Part shown: positions 1 through 9,900 of the stretch, one piece after another | How positions within the stretch are numbered: the stretch's first letter is position 1 | How the letters are laid out: every line of letters starts with the position of its first letter | DNA from: Nematostella vectensis | Taxonomy: Eukaryota > Cnidaria > Anthozoa > Actiniaria > Edwardsiidae | DNA: 64,000 nucleotides | Direction: 5' to 3' | Assembly: GCF_932526225.1 (NCBI RefSeq) | Contig: NC_064043.1 | Span: 4,889,501-4,953,500, forward strand | Notes under the pieces: model-generated | The model's database searches: none | Seen by the model: only the letters and a program-made list of their open reading frames with translations | What the model was told of the DNA's origin: nothing | Position numbers and translations under genes: made by a program

Positions 1-78
1 AGCACATTCCCAAGGCAGTCTTCACGAACTTTGGTAATTCTACGAAAGTCTAGGCGGGTGCTTTTAATATATCCTTAC

Positions 79-936
79 CTGATTTTGAGGTCAGCATTTT
101 CTCCGTCCATTGTGCGAGAAAATGTCAGTCCAGATACGCGGGCCCAGTAATCGAGAGCTTTGGCGAAGACTCGATCCTGTACTGAACTCGAAAGATCTTG
201 GCCATGCGAGATATGGTATGTAAGATGCTTCTTGTTCCACTTGCTCCCAAGTTTATATCTGAAATAATTGTCCTATCATTATCAATCATCATCAATGCAA
301 AATTCCATAGACTGTTTTTAAACATTTTTCAAAACTGTAACCGGGTACTAGCCCTGGGGGGGAGGAGGGGGGATCTAGGCCTAGCCCCAAGCCGCATTTT
401 ACATTATGTGTAGCGGCGGGTGTTTTATCCAATATTGACCACTTGAAACAATTGCACAAAACGGTATTCAAAGTAAATGGATTTTGTGAAATACCTAAGC
501 AAGAAGATTAAACAATTTTATATTTGTAGAAGAGCGTGATAAAAATTTGAGGAACGAGACTTTTGAAACACCTTTATTGTATACCTTCGAATTCTGAGTC
601 CGTCGTCATCCACATCAGGCATTCCACATCGCGGCATCTTCATCTGGGCGATGGTGGCAGCGTCAATCTCCCCCGTCACAGGGAGCCCAGCAAATGACTG
701 GAATTTCTCCAGAGCCGTCTTCACGTTGTGGTTTCCAGATCTTGCCGGTGAGATGTAGTGGAACTGGTTCAAGTATTTCTGTTGAACACAAAAGTTATTG
801 CTAAGAAAGCATGCAAAGGAATTAATATCAGGGACTTTATATAGAAACACTATACCAATGCCATCGTCTGGTCGTCATCTTCGGACACAGCAAAGGCTAT
901 CAAGCAGAGCAGCCCGGCGAATACTAACGTCTTCAT
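79..936 (-). CDS. Matrix metalloproteinase, copy 1 (5' part, cut by the window edge)
   Basis: Secreted zinc endopeptidase of the matrix metalloproteinase family; only the first three coding exons lie in the window: 936-856 (signal peptide, starts MKTLVFAGLL), 778-585 (propeptide) and 258-79 (start of catalytic domain). Exon 2 ends in the cysteine-switch motif PRCGMPD, whose Cys holds the enzyme latent, followed by RIRR, a furin-like site. Exon 3 carries the LTYHIS core strand typical of MMP catalytic domains and ends ADLKI. Exon lengths (81, 194, 180) equal those of the second copy at 14060-16930, and the introns are homologous too (the first is 77 bp in both). Exon 3 ends in a canonical GTAAGG donor, whereas the paralogue has GCAAGG. 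The zinc-binding exon must lie left of base 1, so activity cannot be judged. Family assignment is secure from the motifs. Confidence 0.9.
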
Positions 937-1250
937 CTTCGTCTTTGTTAAAGACAATCGTCTTCGAATGAAGATCTTGTCCTTGCTATTGCCTTTTATA
1001 GCGTGTTGGATTGTTGACCTTATCGCCTTCTCGTGGCTTCTGGTAGTACTGTGCAAACCAAGCTTGTTCAGTGGTAATTTATTTTCGTTTACAGGCTAAA
1101 GCAGGAGGAATGCTGTTCAATGACAAGAAATTTTATTTATCGTTTTTGGGGTTTCAAGACAAACACAGCTTTTTGCTGTGTTTCAACTTCTGTCGAACTC
1201 ATAAGCATACAGAATAAACGACGACATTGACGATATATATGAGCAAATTC
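937..1250 (-). promoter_or_regulatory. Upstream region of MMP copy 1, shared with copy 2
   Basis: This stretch is the reverse-complement counterpart of about 13560-14059. Shared blocks include the 5' leader, the TATA box, a CATTGAACAGCATTCCTCC-like block, and a distal block with an ACACAG-TTTTTGC-TGTG core. A third, decayed copy of the distal part lies at about 2190-2480. No separate gene is seen here. Confidence 0.6.
993..1000 (-). promoter_or_regulatory. TATA box of MMP copy 1
   Basis: On the minus strand TATAAAAG lies about 57 bp upstream of the start codon at 936. The same box, at nearly the same distance, precedes MMP copy 2 (13996-14003), and the surrounding 150 bp are almost identical in the two copies. 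Conservation in an inverted duplicate supports a real core promoter. Confidence 0.7.
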
Positions 1251-1295
1251 TAACTAATAAAGTTGCATCAGTTGCATTTCCCGAAACACTTAGAA

Positions 1296-1410
1296 CATGG
1301 ACGAGCTGTGGGGACTTTTTTCAACTCTGAAATGAGAAGCATGGACGAGCTGTGGGGACTTTTTTCAACTCTGAAATGAGAAGCATGGACGAGCTGTGGG
1401 GACTTCGATA
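1296..1410. repeat. 44-bp tandem repeat, about 2.6 units
   Basis: Units start at 1296, 1340 and 1384 with CATGGACGAGCTGTGGGG and are nearly identical. No coding function is apparent. Confidence 0.9.
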
Positions 1411-1574
1411 TCACTCCCACTCACACAATCGTTGGTTGGTTGGATCGATAATCCAAAAAACTTTTTGAGGCCTTATGAAATACTTTGACAATCTTTTGAT
1501 TAAATTTGGCAAGCTTTTAAATCTAGTAATATACGAACTTTAAGTGGCATATACCCCAGATCTCGTGCATTCGG

Positions 1575-1712
1575 GCTAACCCTCCTACTCCACCGTAATG
1601 TCCGCTCCTATAAAAGATAATTGAGTACCACTGCGAGCTGGGACGAAATACCTAAGAAAAAGGGTCAGTTAAATGTGTAGACGAATCCAAGCTCAGGTTT
1701 TTGGCTACAGGG
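1575..1712. mobile_element. Fragment of a small interspersed element
   Basis: The stretch holding GAGTACCACTGCGAGCTGGGACGA and TTTTTGGCTACAGGG resembles the interior and one end of the element at 38794-38967 (GTACCACAGCGAGCTAGGGC). The terminus with its inverted partner is not preserved here. Probably a decayed non-autonomous DNA element. Confidence 0.45.
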
Positions 1713-1821
1713 TTGTTAATACATGTTGGGTACACAAGAAAATCTTATGTGGGAAGATCTTGAACCATTAGTGGACAATATAACGTTTCTTGCATAGATG
1801 ATTACTTGATTACAATATGTT

Positions 1822-1994
1822 CAGGAGCGCGTACACAGAGGAGGTGCGCAGGGTGCGCGCGAACACCCCCATCCCCACCCCCCTTGGCGGCCAAAAAGTG
1901 GGTCATTTCTACAAATGATATGCTTTTTTTCCATGTTTCATATGGCTGCGCACTCCCCCCCCCCTCTCAGCCAATCCTGGGTTATACGCGCCTG
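1822..1994. mobile_element. Small GC/C-run element with complementary ends
   Basis: Begins CAGGAGCGCGTACAC and ends TTATACGCGCCTG, with long C runs inside. The block GGCGGCCAAAAAGTGGGTCA also appears, in the opposite orientation, in the element at 63766-63914, and a shorter relative is inserted at 30071-30184. Three copies with the same ends suggest a non-autonomous element of about 110-175 bp. Confidence 0.55.
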
Positions 1995-2189
1995 AGGTTT
2001 ATGTACACGTTAGAGGAATATGCAGTGGACAGAATTGAGACTTTCACATTCTCAGAAAATGAAGGGCTGCATCTTTATTGGCTTTCTCGACAAAATGCGC
2101 ATATATCAGGGTTATTAAGGTAAGATGCGTCCCTTGTGTTTTTTACTGTAGAGCCTAATCGTTGTTAGTTTTCTTGAGCAACAATCACT

Positions 2190-2480
2190 CTTTTCATGAA
2201 AAGTGTGACTCTACCGACTTGGCCGCGATATGATGTCCGATTCTAAATTTGACTACCATTTGAGCAAACGCGGCATTTCTTGCGCTTGCCTTCTCGTGAC
2301 TTCTGGTGTACTGTGCAAACCCAGCTTGTTCGTCTGCAACACTGCGTTTACAGGCTAAAGCAGCAGGAATGCTGTTCAATTACACAGTTTCATCCTGACA
2401 AACAAAAGAAATTTTATTACTTTTTGGGTGGATTTCAGGACAAATACAGCTTTTTGCTTCTATTCCTTAACTGGTTAAGG
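2190..2480 (-). pseudogene. Decayed third copy of the MMP upstream region
   Basis: On the minus strand this stretch aligns with the distal upstream region of both MMP genes: GAACAGCATTCCTGC, GCTTTAGCCTGTAAACG, TTTGCACAGTA and CACGAGAAGGC occur in the same order. It lacks the TATA box and the signal-peptide exon. It is best explained as a broken relic of another duplication; no coding sequence remains. Confidence 0.55.
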
Positions 2481-2499
2481 AGGTTGTTTTACGGTTAGG

Positions 2500-3540
2500 C
2501 TATATTATTGATTCATCCTAATAAATTTTGTCCAATTCTTACAAACCTTGCTGCTTTTGAATAAGGATATAAAAGTTAGTTACCGGGATCAAGGTCGATT
2601 GTTTGATTTTTTTAAATATTTTTTTTAAGCGTCAAAAAAGGGTTGTTTACAAAAAATGGTCTTTTAGAGAAAAGGCTTCCTGTGGAATGCCCGAGTTATA
2701 AATTAGGATTTTTTTTTCTTCCCGCCGGATCGCGCGGTTTCGCGGGCTCAGCCAAGGCACACGATCTTCGTCGAGTTCCCATCAAAAATACAAACCGTTC
2801 GTTTAAAATTTCAAATCGTGAATCTTGAAAAAGGCGCTTTTAAGAATATTTATTATGGACTCTAATAAAAGGGCATTGGTATTTTGCGCTCACAATTAAT
2901 TGACTTTTGAAAAGATCGTTGCAAGGACCTGCAATTCTGTTGTCTTAGTGACATTCAAATTTCGCAGTCCTCACAATCATATAACTCTTTTTACAAGCAC
3001 ACTAACATACACACATTGGCACCAGTCGGCCAAGACGGGACGCTAGCAGTCTATTACCAGTGCAGTTCGGCAACCATGGACAGCTGTTTCGTCCTTATTA
3101 GGACTCGTCAGCATGTCATAGCCGGTTTGTCTCATCGGCAATAAACTGCAGGGCGACTTCGAATCGAACGGAGTGCTTTAAACCACAGCTTAGATCCATG
3201 TATGCTAGTGTACTTTTAAAGTCAACTCTTTTTACGATACTGCTACCTATTTCCTTCTGTACTGCCCTACCAGAAAAAGAAATCTCCAGAAAAAATTATT
3301 GACGTTGGTAAAGTAAATTAGACATTAGATTTCGCTTCTTAGTAAAAGTTATAAACAAAGGTACGCTAAGCAAATAAAGTTGATTAAAACTTCAACGAAA
3401 CTAATTAAGGAGTTCTTGAAAGAGCATCTAAGACAAATCATGACTTACTTAAATACAATTTCCCCTTCCTCCATCACTTATTTTTAAAAAGCTAATTCTT
3501 TCTTCCCGAAAATGTTTCCCCTAGAGATCGCATGTTAGCT
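2500..3540. other. No gene recognised
   Basis: AT-rich DNA without a supported coding region. A block around 3030-3190 (GGACAGCTGTTTCGTCC, GACTCGTCAGCA, CAATAAACTGCAGGGCGAC) has the look of an interspersed repeat, but no second copy was found in this window. Confidence 0.4.
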
Positions 3541-3544
3541 TGGC

Positions 3545-3707
3545 CCGCCTAGCTAGCTAGCTAGATAGATAGATAGGTAGGTAGGTAGGTAGGTAGGTAG
3601 GTAGGTAGGTAGGTAGGTAGGTAGGTAGGTAGGTAGGTAGGTAGGTAGGTAGGTAGGTAGGTAGGTAGGTAGGTAGGTAGGTAGGTAGGTAGGTAGGTAG
3701 GTAGGTT
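3545..3707. repeat. Tetranucleotide microsatellite (TAGG/CCTA)
   Basis: About 33 copies of GTAG/GGTA follow short CTAG and GATA runs. On the minus strand it directly follows AATAAAC at the 3' end of the retrotransposon fragment at 3708-4205, so it is probably that element's 3' microsatellite tail. Confidence 0.85.
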
Positions 3708-4205
3708 TATTCAAAAACTTTGCAACCCGAAGGTTGAATTAGGTTATGTTACAATAGTCAAATACTTAAAAATTCTAAAAATCTAAAATATGATTCTAAA
3801 ATTTCAGGCTTGATCATTATGTTACAATAGTCAAATACTTAAAAATTCTAAAAATCTAAAATATGAATCTAAAATTTCAGGCTTGATCAAATCTATACTG
3901 CGTTGATTTAAAAACCTAGTCGTAAAATTTAGTGGAGGCATTGAACATTAAAAACTTTTTGCAAAACGTTGCGTGTTGGCTTTGATGGCAAAGACCCGCC
4001 TCTTCCTAATATTAATTCTAGAGTTCTGCTGAGGGAGCAGCCTATGTAGTTTGTGGTTTGGACTGGCCATGACTTCGCTAAAGAGTTTGTTTGTTGCGAC
4101 CTCACGTCTTTCATGTAGTGTTGTGATATTAGAGACAAGTAATGCCTGTGCATAAGAGTCGTCTGGAAATATTATTCTAAGCGCACGCTTCTGACATGAC
4201 TCCAA
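3708..4205 (-). mobile_element. 3' end of a non-LTR retrotransposon (LINE), truncated
   Basis: On the minus strand 4205-3948 encodes about 85 residues containing CQKRALRIIFPDDSY, TTLHERRE and HKLHRLLP. These are the conserved C-terminal motifs that follow the reverse transcriptase in many animal LINEs (CR1/L2/Jockey-like groups). The frame breaks near the end. A roughly 74-bp block in the 3' untranslated part is tandemly duplicated (about 3749-3822 and 3822-3895). The element ends AATAAAC followed by the CCTA microsatellite. The 5' side is cut off at about 4205 and abuts a 35-bp repeat array. Dead copy; exact clade not determined. Confidence 0.7.
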
Positions 4206-4216
4206 ATCTGCTGCAC

Positions 4217-4455
4217 AGGGATCCCATGATAGTGACCCACCTTAGCACCACAGGAATCCCATGATAGCTTGGCCCACCCTTGCACCATAGGGATCCCATG
4301 ATAGCTTGGCCGACCAGCATCACAGCAATCCCATGATAGCTTGGCCCACCAGCACCACAGCAATCCCATGATAGCTTGGCCAACATAGCACCACAGCAAT
4401 CCCATTAAAGCTTGGCCCACCAGCACCACAGCGATCCCATGATAGTTTGGCCGAC
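4217..4455. repeat. 35-bp tandem repeat, about 7 units
   Basis: Units of the form CCCATGATAGCTTGGCCCAC then CAGCACCACAGCAAT, with variants. It starts at the truncation point of the neighbouring LINE. No gene is associated. Confidence 0.85.
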
Positions 4456-4459
4456 CTAG

Positions 4460-5830
4460 CACGACATTGTCCAGCTTTACACCACAGGGATTTCATAATA
4501 GGATGGCTGGAATTTACTGAAAAAATAGAGCAGACCCTCAGGCGCGTGGTAATGCGATCGCAGGGGCGCGTGCACCCAAATCGGCAAAACACAAAACAGA
4601 TGTTTTTTAGACATGGTTACAAAGGTGTTTTAGGTAATGTTTTTTTTAATTGATGCTTCATAGATACGAGTGGATTTTCAAGAGGTGCTCTAGGGGTACT
4701 TCAAGGGTAATTACAACCGGGTCCCAATAATACCCGTCCACAAGTTTCAGTCCCTTAAGCTTTTCCACAACACGTGAAAAGCAAGCACTTTAGGAAAAAT
4801 CGTAAGTCTTATTCTACTTTCAATTAATATCTAACTAGTGGTTACCCGTGAAATATTCACGAACAGCAATGAGAAGTGTAGAAGTCCGCTCGTTAGCTTA
4901 CATGATTGGCTAGATCATTACCCTTATTTTTCTATTGTATTCCCGTTCTCCGTCTGTGTTGCATCAATCCAAACCAATCCAATGTGGTGAAATCTTCCGA
5001 TAGCTTCTACATGGCCAAAAGCAATTCTTTGTTGTACAGAACTTTTTAAAGGAGGAACGTCACGCCTTCTCTAGCCTTCCGAAACGGATAGCCCGGATCG
5101 ATCTTTGAGAAGGGGAAAAGTGCCGTTGATAAATCTTCAAAATTCTCTCTGTTTTACTGCCCATCCGAAAGCTAAATCCACGTTTCTGTTACGAACAATG
5201 TTTTTTCTTATTAGCTAGCGTTTTATTTTCAAGGATCGTTTTCTGATTAAAACATCAGTGCGATGAAATTTGGAGTCGTTCGTGAGGTTTAGTAGCAAGC
5301 GAGCGGAGGTCCAGCGATCACTATATTGGAAGTCAAATCAGGCACAAATTCGGATCGAAGAGAGTACTCAGATCTTTATCAGAAGGAAAATCGAATATTC
5401 AATACTGACGAGAAGAATATCATTGGTAAGACTTTTAGTGAGAAGAAGTGTTATGCACCATCTCGCTCTGATTAAATAAGCGTTAATGCACCGTCCTTTA
5501 ATGGATTGAATTGAAGTTGTTCAAAAGTCATAAGTCTTGCAGATAAAAGCTCCTTGCGTTTTCTTGTTTGCGAACCGTTTTGTTTATGCGCGATAGAGCT
5601 AGAGAATCTACTTTCTTATTGAGGTAGGAATAATGTCTTTCTAAATAACTATAAAAATACGGTTTTGTTTTGAGCTACAATTAATCTATCTATGCAATGA
5701 AACTACGGCTAGTATTTGAATTCTTTTTCAGATTTGTGCTCGAAGGTCTGTTTACTCTTTCGCTTACAAAAACGCGTGAGTTAGAACTTTTCTATCTGGT
5801 ATAATCTACCTTGCTAACAGAGAACGCATA
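4460..5830. other. No gene recognised
   Basis: No conserved protein motif or convincing exon was found on either strand. Open frames are short and featureless. Confidence 0.4.
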
Positions 5831-5833
5831 AGA

Positions 5834-5992
5834 ACAGAGACGAGACACGGATAAGTGAACTGATAGAAACAAACAGAGACGCGACACGGATAAGTGAACT
5901 GATAGAAACAAACAGAGACGCGACACGGATAAGTGAACTGATAGAAACAAACAGAGACGCGACACGGATAAGTGAACTGATAGAAACAAACA
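5834..5992. repeat. 39-bp tandem repeat, about 4 units
   Basis: Units contain CAGAGACGCGACACGGATAA and GTGAACTGATAGAAACAAA. On the minus strand each unit contains TGTTTGTTTCTATCAG, a good 3' splice-site look-alike, but no exon could be identified next to it. Confidence 0.85.
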
Positions 5993-5999
5993 GGAAAAA

Positions 6000-6954
6000 G
6001 CTCTGCTAGCAGGGTAGGTATAATCTTGAAATAAAAACTATTTCGCACACCTCTTTCCTTTCAATGTTTACGGAAATGGCGTGGTTTCGGAGTTTTTCTA
6101 GCTCAGCCGTTTTTTTTCATAAAAGGTGGTCAACAGTCCATTCCTTAGCTTATTATATAAAGTATAGATAACTTACATGATTATTGGTCTAGTTATTCGT
6201 TGGCTTTAAATCAAACGAATTAATCGAAAGGCTGGTGCTTCTAGATATTTGTAGGGTATTCTTATCACACACAAAGATCCACCTCTTTTTAAAGCAAGAA
6301 AATCCTTCGATGGAACATCCTACAATTCAGCGAAAAAGACGTTTTTTTGCCAGCCATCTTGGTCCTATATATTATAGGTATAAAATATAGGCAAAACGTC
6401 AGAAATGCAAACTAAACATCACCAGACCCGGATACTTATGGATTCATCCAAGGCATAGACTACCTTCAAAAGCGCATCCAAGCAATGTAATAGAATTGAC
6501 TCCATTGTCAAAATATTAACCTTGATTTCTGAGCAAATCGTAAACAAATTCTTAAACTCAGAAACATTTCTTACCAAAAAAAGACAAACAAAATTCCCAT
6601 TACAAATAAAGACAAGCAAACACAGATCAAGTCACAAATACCTTTATTGTGCTCCGTCAGGTCCCATTTTACAGTCATCAGCCACAATAATCAATGCTAA
6701 GAATTCCACTAGAAGCAAGTCGCCATCTTTAGGGTATATTGTATGCCTGCACTGCATCATGGGAGTCTTGGAAACACCTTCACAGAGAGGCAGGCTCTTT
6801 GCCCCAAAGCAAAACAAAACATTTCCAGGGCCAAGGAACCCAGAATAAGCCTGAATTGTTTTATTCAAATCACAAAATAAGATCAATTATTAAAGCCAAT
6901 AGCGATTGTCTGGTCTGATCAGTTCCCAATTTTAGCTTTCAAATCTGGAATTTT
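6000..6954. other. No gene; interspersed repeat material flanking the satellite
   Basis: Around 6600-6655 the text AGCAAACACAGATCAAGTCA followed by CAAATACCTTTATT resembles 41026-41065 inside the element at 40740-41753. About 6853-6940 resembles the left flank of the second satellite (19170-19260). GCCAGCCATCTTGGTCCTA at about 6351 recurs at about 17777. Confidence 0.45.
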
Positions 6955-9900
6955 CCCAGCTCACAGGGCTGGTAAAGTGTGCCGGGGCGTCTCTACTCAC
7001 AGGGCTGGTAAAGTGTGTATGGGGCGTCTCTAATCACAGGGCTGGTAAAGTGTGCATGGGGCGTCTCTGCTCACAGGGCTGGTAAAGTGTGCATAGGGCG
7101 TCTCTAATCACAGGGCTGGTAAAGTGTGCATGGGGCGTCTCTACTCACAGGGCTGGTAAAGTGTGCATGGGGCGTCTCTAATCACAGGGCTGGTAAAGTG
7201 TGCATAGGGCGTCTCTAATCACAGGGCTGGTAAAGTGTGCATGGGGCGTCTCTGCTCACAGGGCTGGTAAAGTGTGCATAGGGCGTCTCTACTCACAGGG
7301 CTGGTAAAGTGTGCATGGGGCGTCTCTACTCACAGGGCTGGTAATGTGTGTATGGGGCGTCTCTAATCACAGGGCTGGTAAAGTGTGCACTGGGCGTCTC
7401 TACTCACAGGGCTGGTAAAGTGTGCATAGGGCGTCTCTGCTCACAGGGCTGGTTAATTGTTCATGGGGCGTCTCTACTCACAGGGCTGGTTAATTGTTCA
7501 TGGGGCGTCTCTACTCACAGGGCTGGTAAAGTGTGCATGAGTTGTCTCTACTCACAGGGCTGGTAAAGTGTGCATGGGACGTCTCTAATCACAGGGCTGG
7601 TAAAGTGTGCATGGGGCGTCTCTAATCACAGGGCTGGTAATGTGTGCATGGGGCGTCTCTAATCACAGGGCTGGTAAAGTGTGCACTGGGCGTCTCTACT
7701 CACAGGGCTGGTAAAGTGTGCATAGGGCGTCTCTGCTCACAGGGCTGGTTAATTGTTCATGGGGCGTCTCTACTCACAGGGCTGGTTAATTGTTCATGGG
7801 GCGTCTCTACTCACAGGGCTGGTAAAGTGTGCATGAGTTGTCTCTACTCACAGGGCTGGTAAAGTGTGCATGGGACGTCTCTAATCACAGGGCTGGTAAA
7901 GTGTGCATGGGGCGTCTCTAATCACAGGGCTGGTAATGTGTGCATGGGGCGTCTCTAATCACAGGGCTGGTAAAGTGTGCATGGGGCGTCTCTACTCACA
8001 GGGCTGGTAAAGTGTGCACGGGGCGTCTCTACTCACAGGGCTGGTAATGTGTGCATGGGGCGTCTCTACTCACAGGGCTGGTAAAGTGTGTATGGGTTGT
8101 CTCTACTCACAGGGCTGGTGAAGTGTGCACGGGGCGTCTCTACTCACAGGGCTGGTTAATTGTTCATGGGGCGTCTCTACTCACAGGGCTGGTAAAGTGT
8201 GCATGGGGCGTCTCTACTCACAGGGCTGGTAAAGTGTGTATGGGTTGTCTCTACTCACAGGGCTGGTGAAGTGTGCACGGGGCGTCTCTACTCACAGGGC
8301 TGGTTAATTGTTCATGGGGCGTCTCTACTCACAGGGCTGGTAAAGTGTGCATGGGGCGTCTCTACTCACAGGGCTGGTAAAGTGTGCATGGGGCGTCTCT
8401 AATCACAGGGCTGGTAAAGTGTGCATGGGGCGTCTCTAATCACAGGGTTTGTAAAGTGTGCATGGGGCGTCTCTAATCACAGGGCTGGTAAAGTGTGCAC
8501 GGGGCGTATCTAATCACACACAGGGCTGGTAAAGTGTGCATGGGGCGTCTCTACTCACAGGGCTGGTAAAATGTGCATGGGACGTCCCTACTCACAGGGC
8601 TGGTAAAGTGTGCATGGGGCGTCTCTAATCACAGCTTGGTAAAGTGTGCATGGGGCATCTCTACTCACAGGACTGGTAAAGTGTGTATAGGGCGTCTCTG
8701 CTCACAGGGCTGGTAAAGTGTGTATAGGGCGTCTCTACTCACAGGGCTGGTAAAGTGTGCATGGGACGTCTCTAATCACAGGGCTGGTAAAGTGTGCATG
8801 GGGCGTCTCTACTCACAGGGCTGGTAAAGTGTGCACGGGGCGTTTCTAATCACAGTGCTGGTAAAGTGTGTATGGGGCGTCTCTACTCACAGGGCTGGTA
8901 AAGTGTGCATGGGGCGTCTCTACTCACAGGGCTGGTAAAGTGTGCATGGGACGTCTCTAATCACAGGGCTGGTAAAGTGTGCCGGGGCGTCTCTACTCAC
9001 AGGGCTGGTAAAGTGTGCCGGGGCGTCTCTACTCACAGGGCTGGTAAAGTGTGCATGGGACGTCTCTAATCACAGGGCTGGTAAAGTGTGCATGGGGCGT
9101 CTCTACTCACAGGGCTGGTAAAGTGTGCATGGGGCGTCTCTACTCACAGGGCTGGTAAAGTGTGTATGGGGCGTCTCTAATCACAGGGCTGGTAAAGTGT
9201 GTATGGGGCGTCTCTAATCACAGGGCTGGTAAAGTGTGCATGGGGCGTCTCTGCTCACAGGGCTGGTAAAGTGTGCATAGGGCGTCTCTAATCACAGGGC
9301 TGGTAAAGTGTGCATGGGGCGTCTCTACTCACAGGGCTGGTAAAGTGTGCATGGGGCGTCTCTAATCACAGGGCTGGTAAAGTGTGCATAGGGCGTCTCT
9401 AATCACAGGGCTGGTGAAGTGTGCACGGGGCGTCTCTAATCACAGTGCTGGTAAAGTGTGTATGGGGCGTCTCTACTCACAGGGCTGGTAAAGTGTGCAT
9501 GGGGCGTCTCTACTCACAGGGCTGGTAAAGTGTGCATGGGACGTCTCTAATCACAGGGCTGGTAAAGTGTGCCGGGGCGTCTCTACTCACAGGGCTGGTA
9601 AAGTGTGCCGGGGCGTCTCTACTCACAGGGCTGGTAAAGTGTGCATGGGACGTCTCTAATCACAGGGCTGGTAAAGTGTGCATGGGGCGTCTCTACTCAC
9701 AGGGCTGGTAAACTGTGCATGGGGCGTCTCTACTCACAGGGCTGGTAAAGTGTGTATGGGGCGTCTCTAATCACAGGGCTGGTAAAGTGTGCACTGGGCG
9801 TCTCTACTCACAGGGCTGGTAAAGTGTGCATAGGGCGTCTCTGCTCACAGGGCTGGTTAATTGTTCATGGGGCGTCTCTACTCACAGGGCTGGTTAATTG

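Noticed and set aside
5806-6048. 80-codon frame over the 39-bp repeat as a gene
   Set aside because: Repetitive, 39 is a multiple of three, and no domain or signal is visible.
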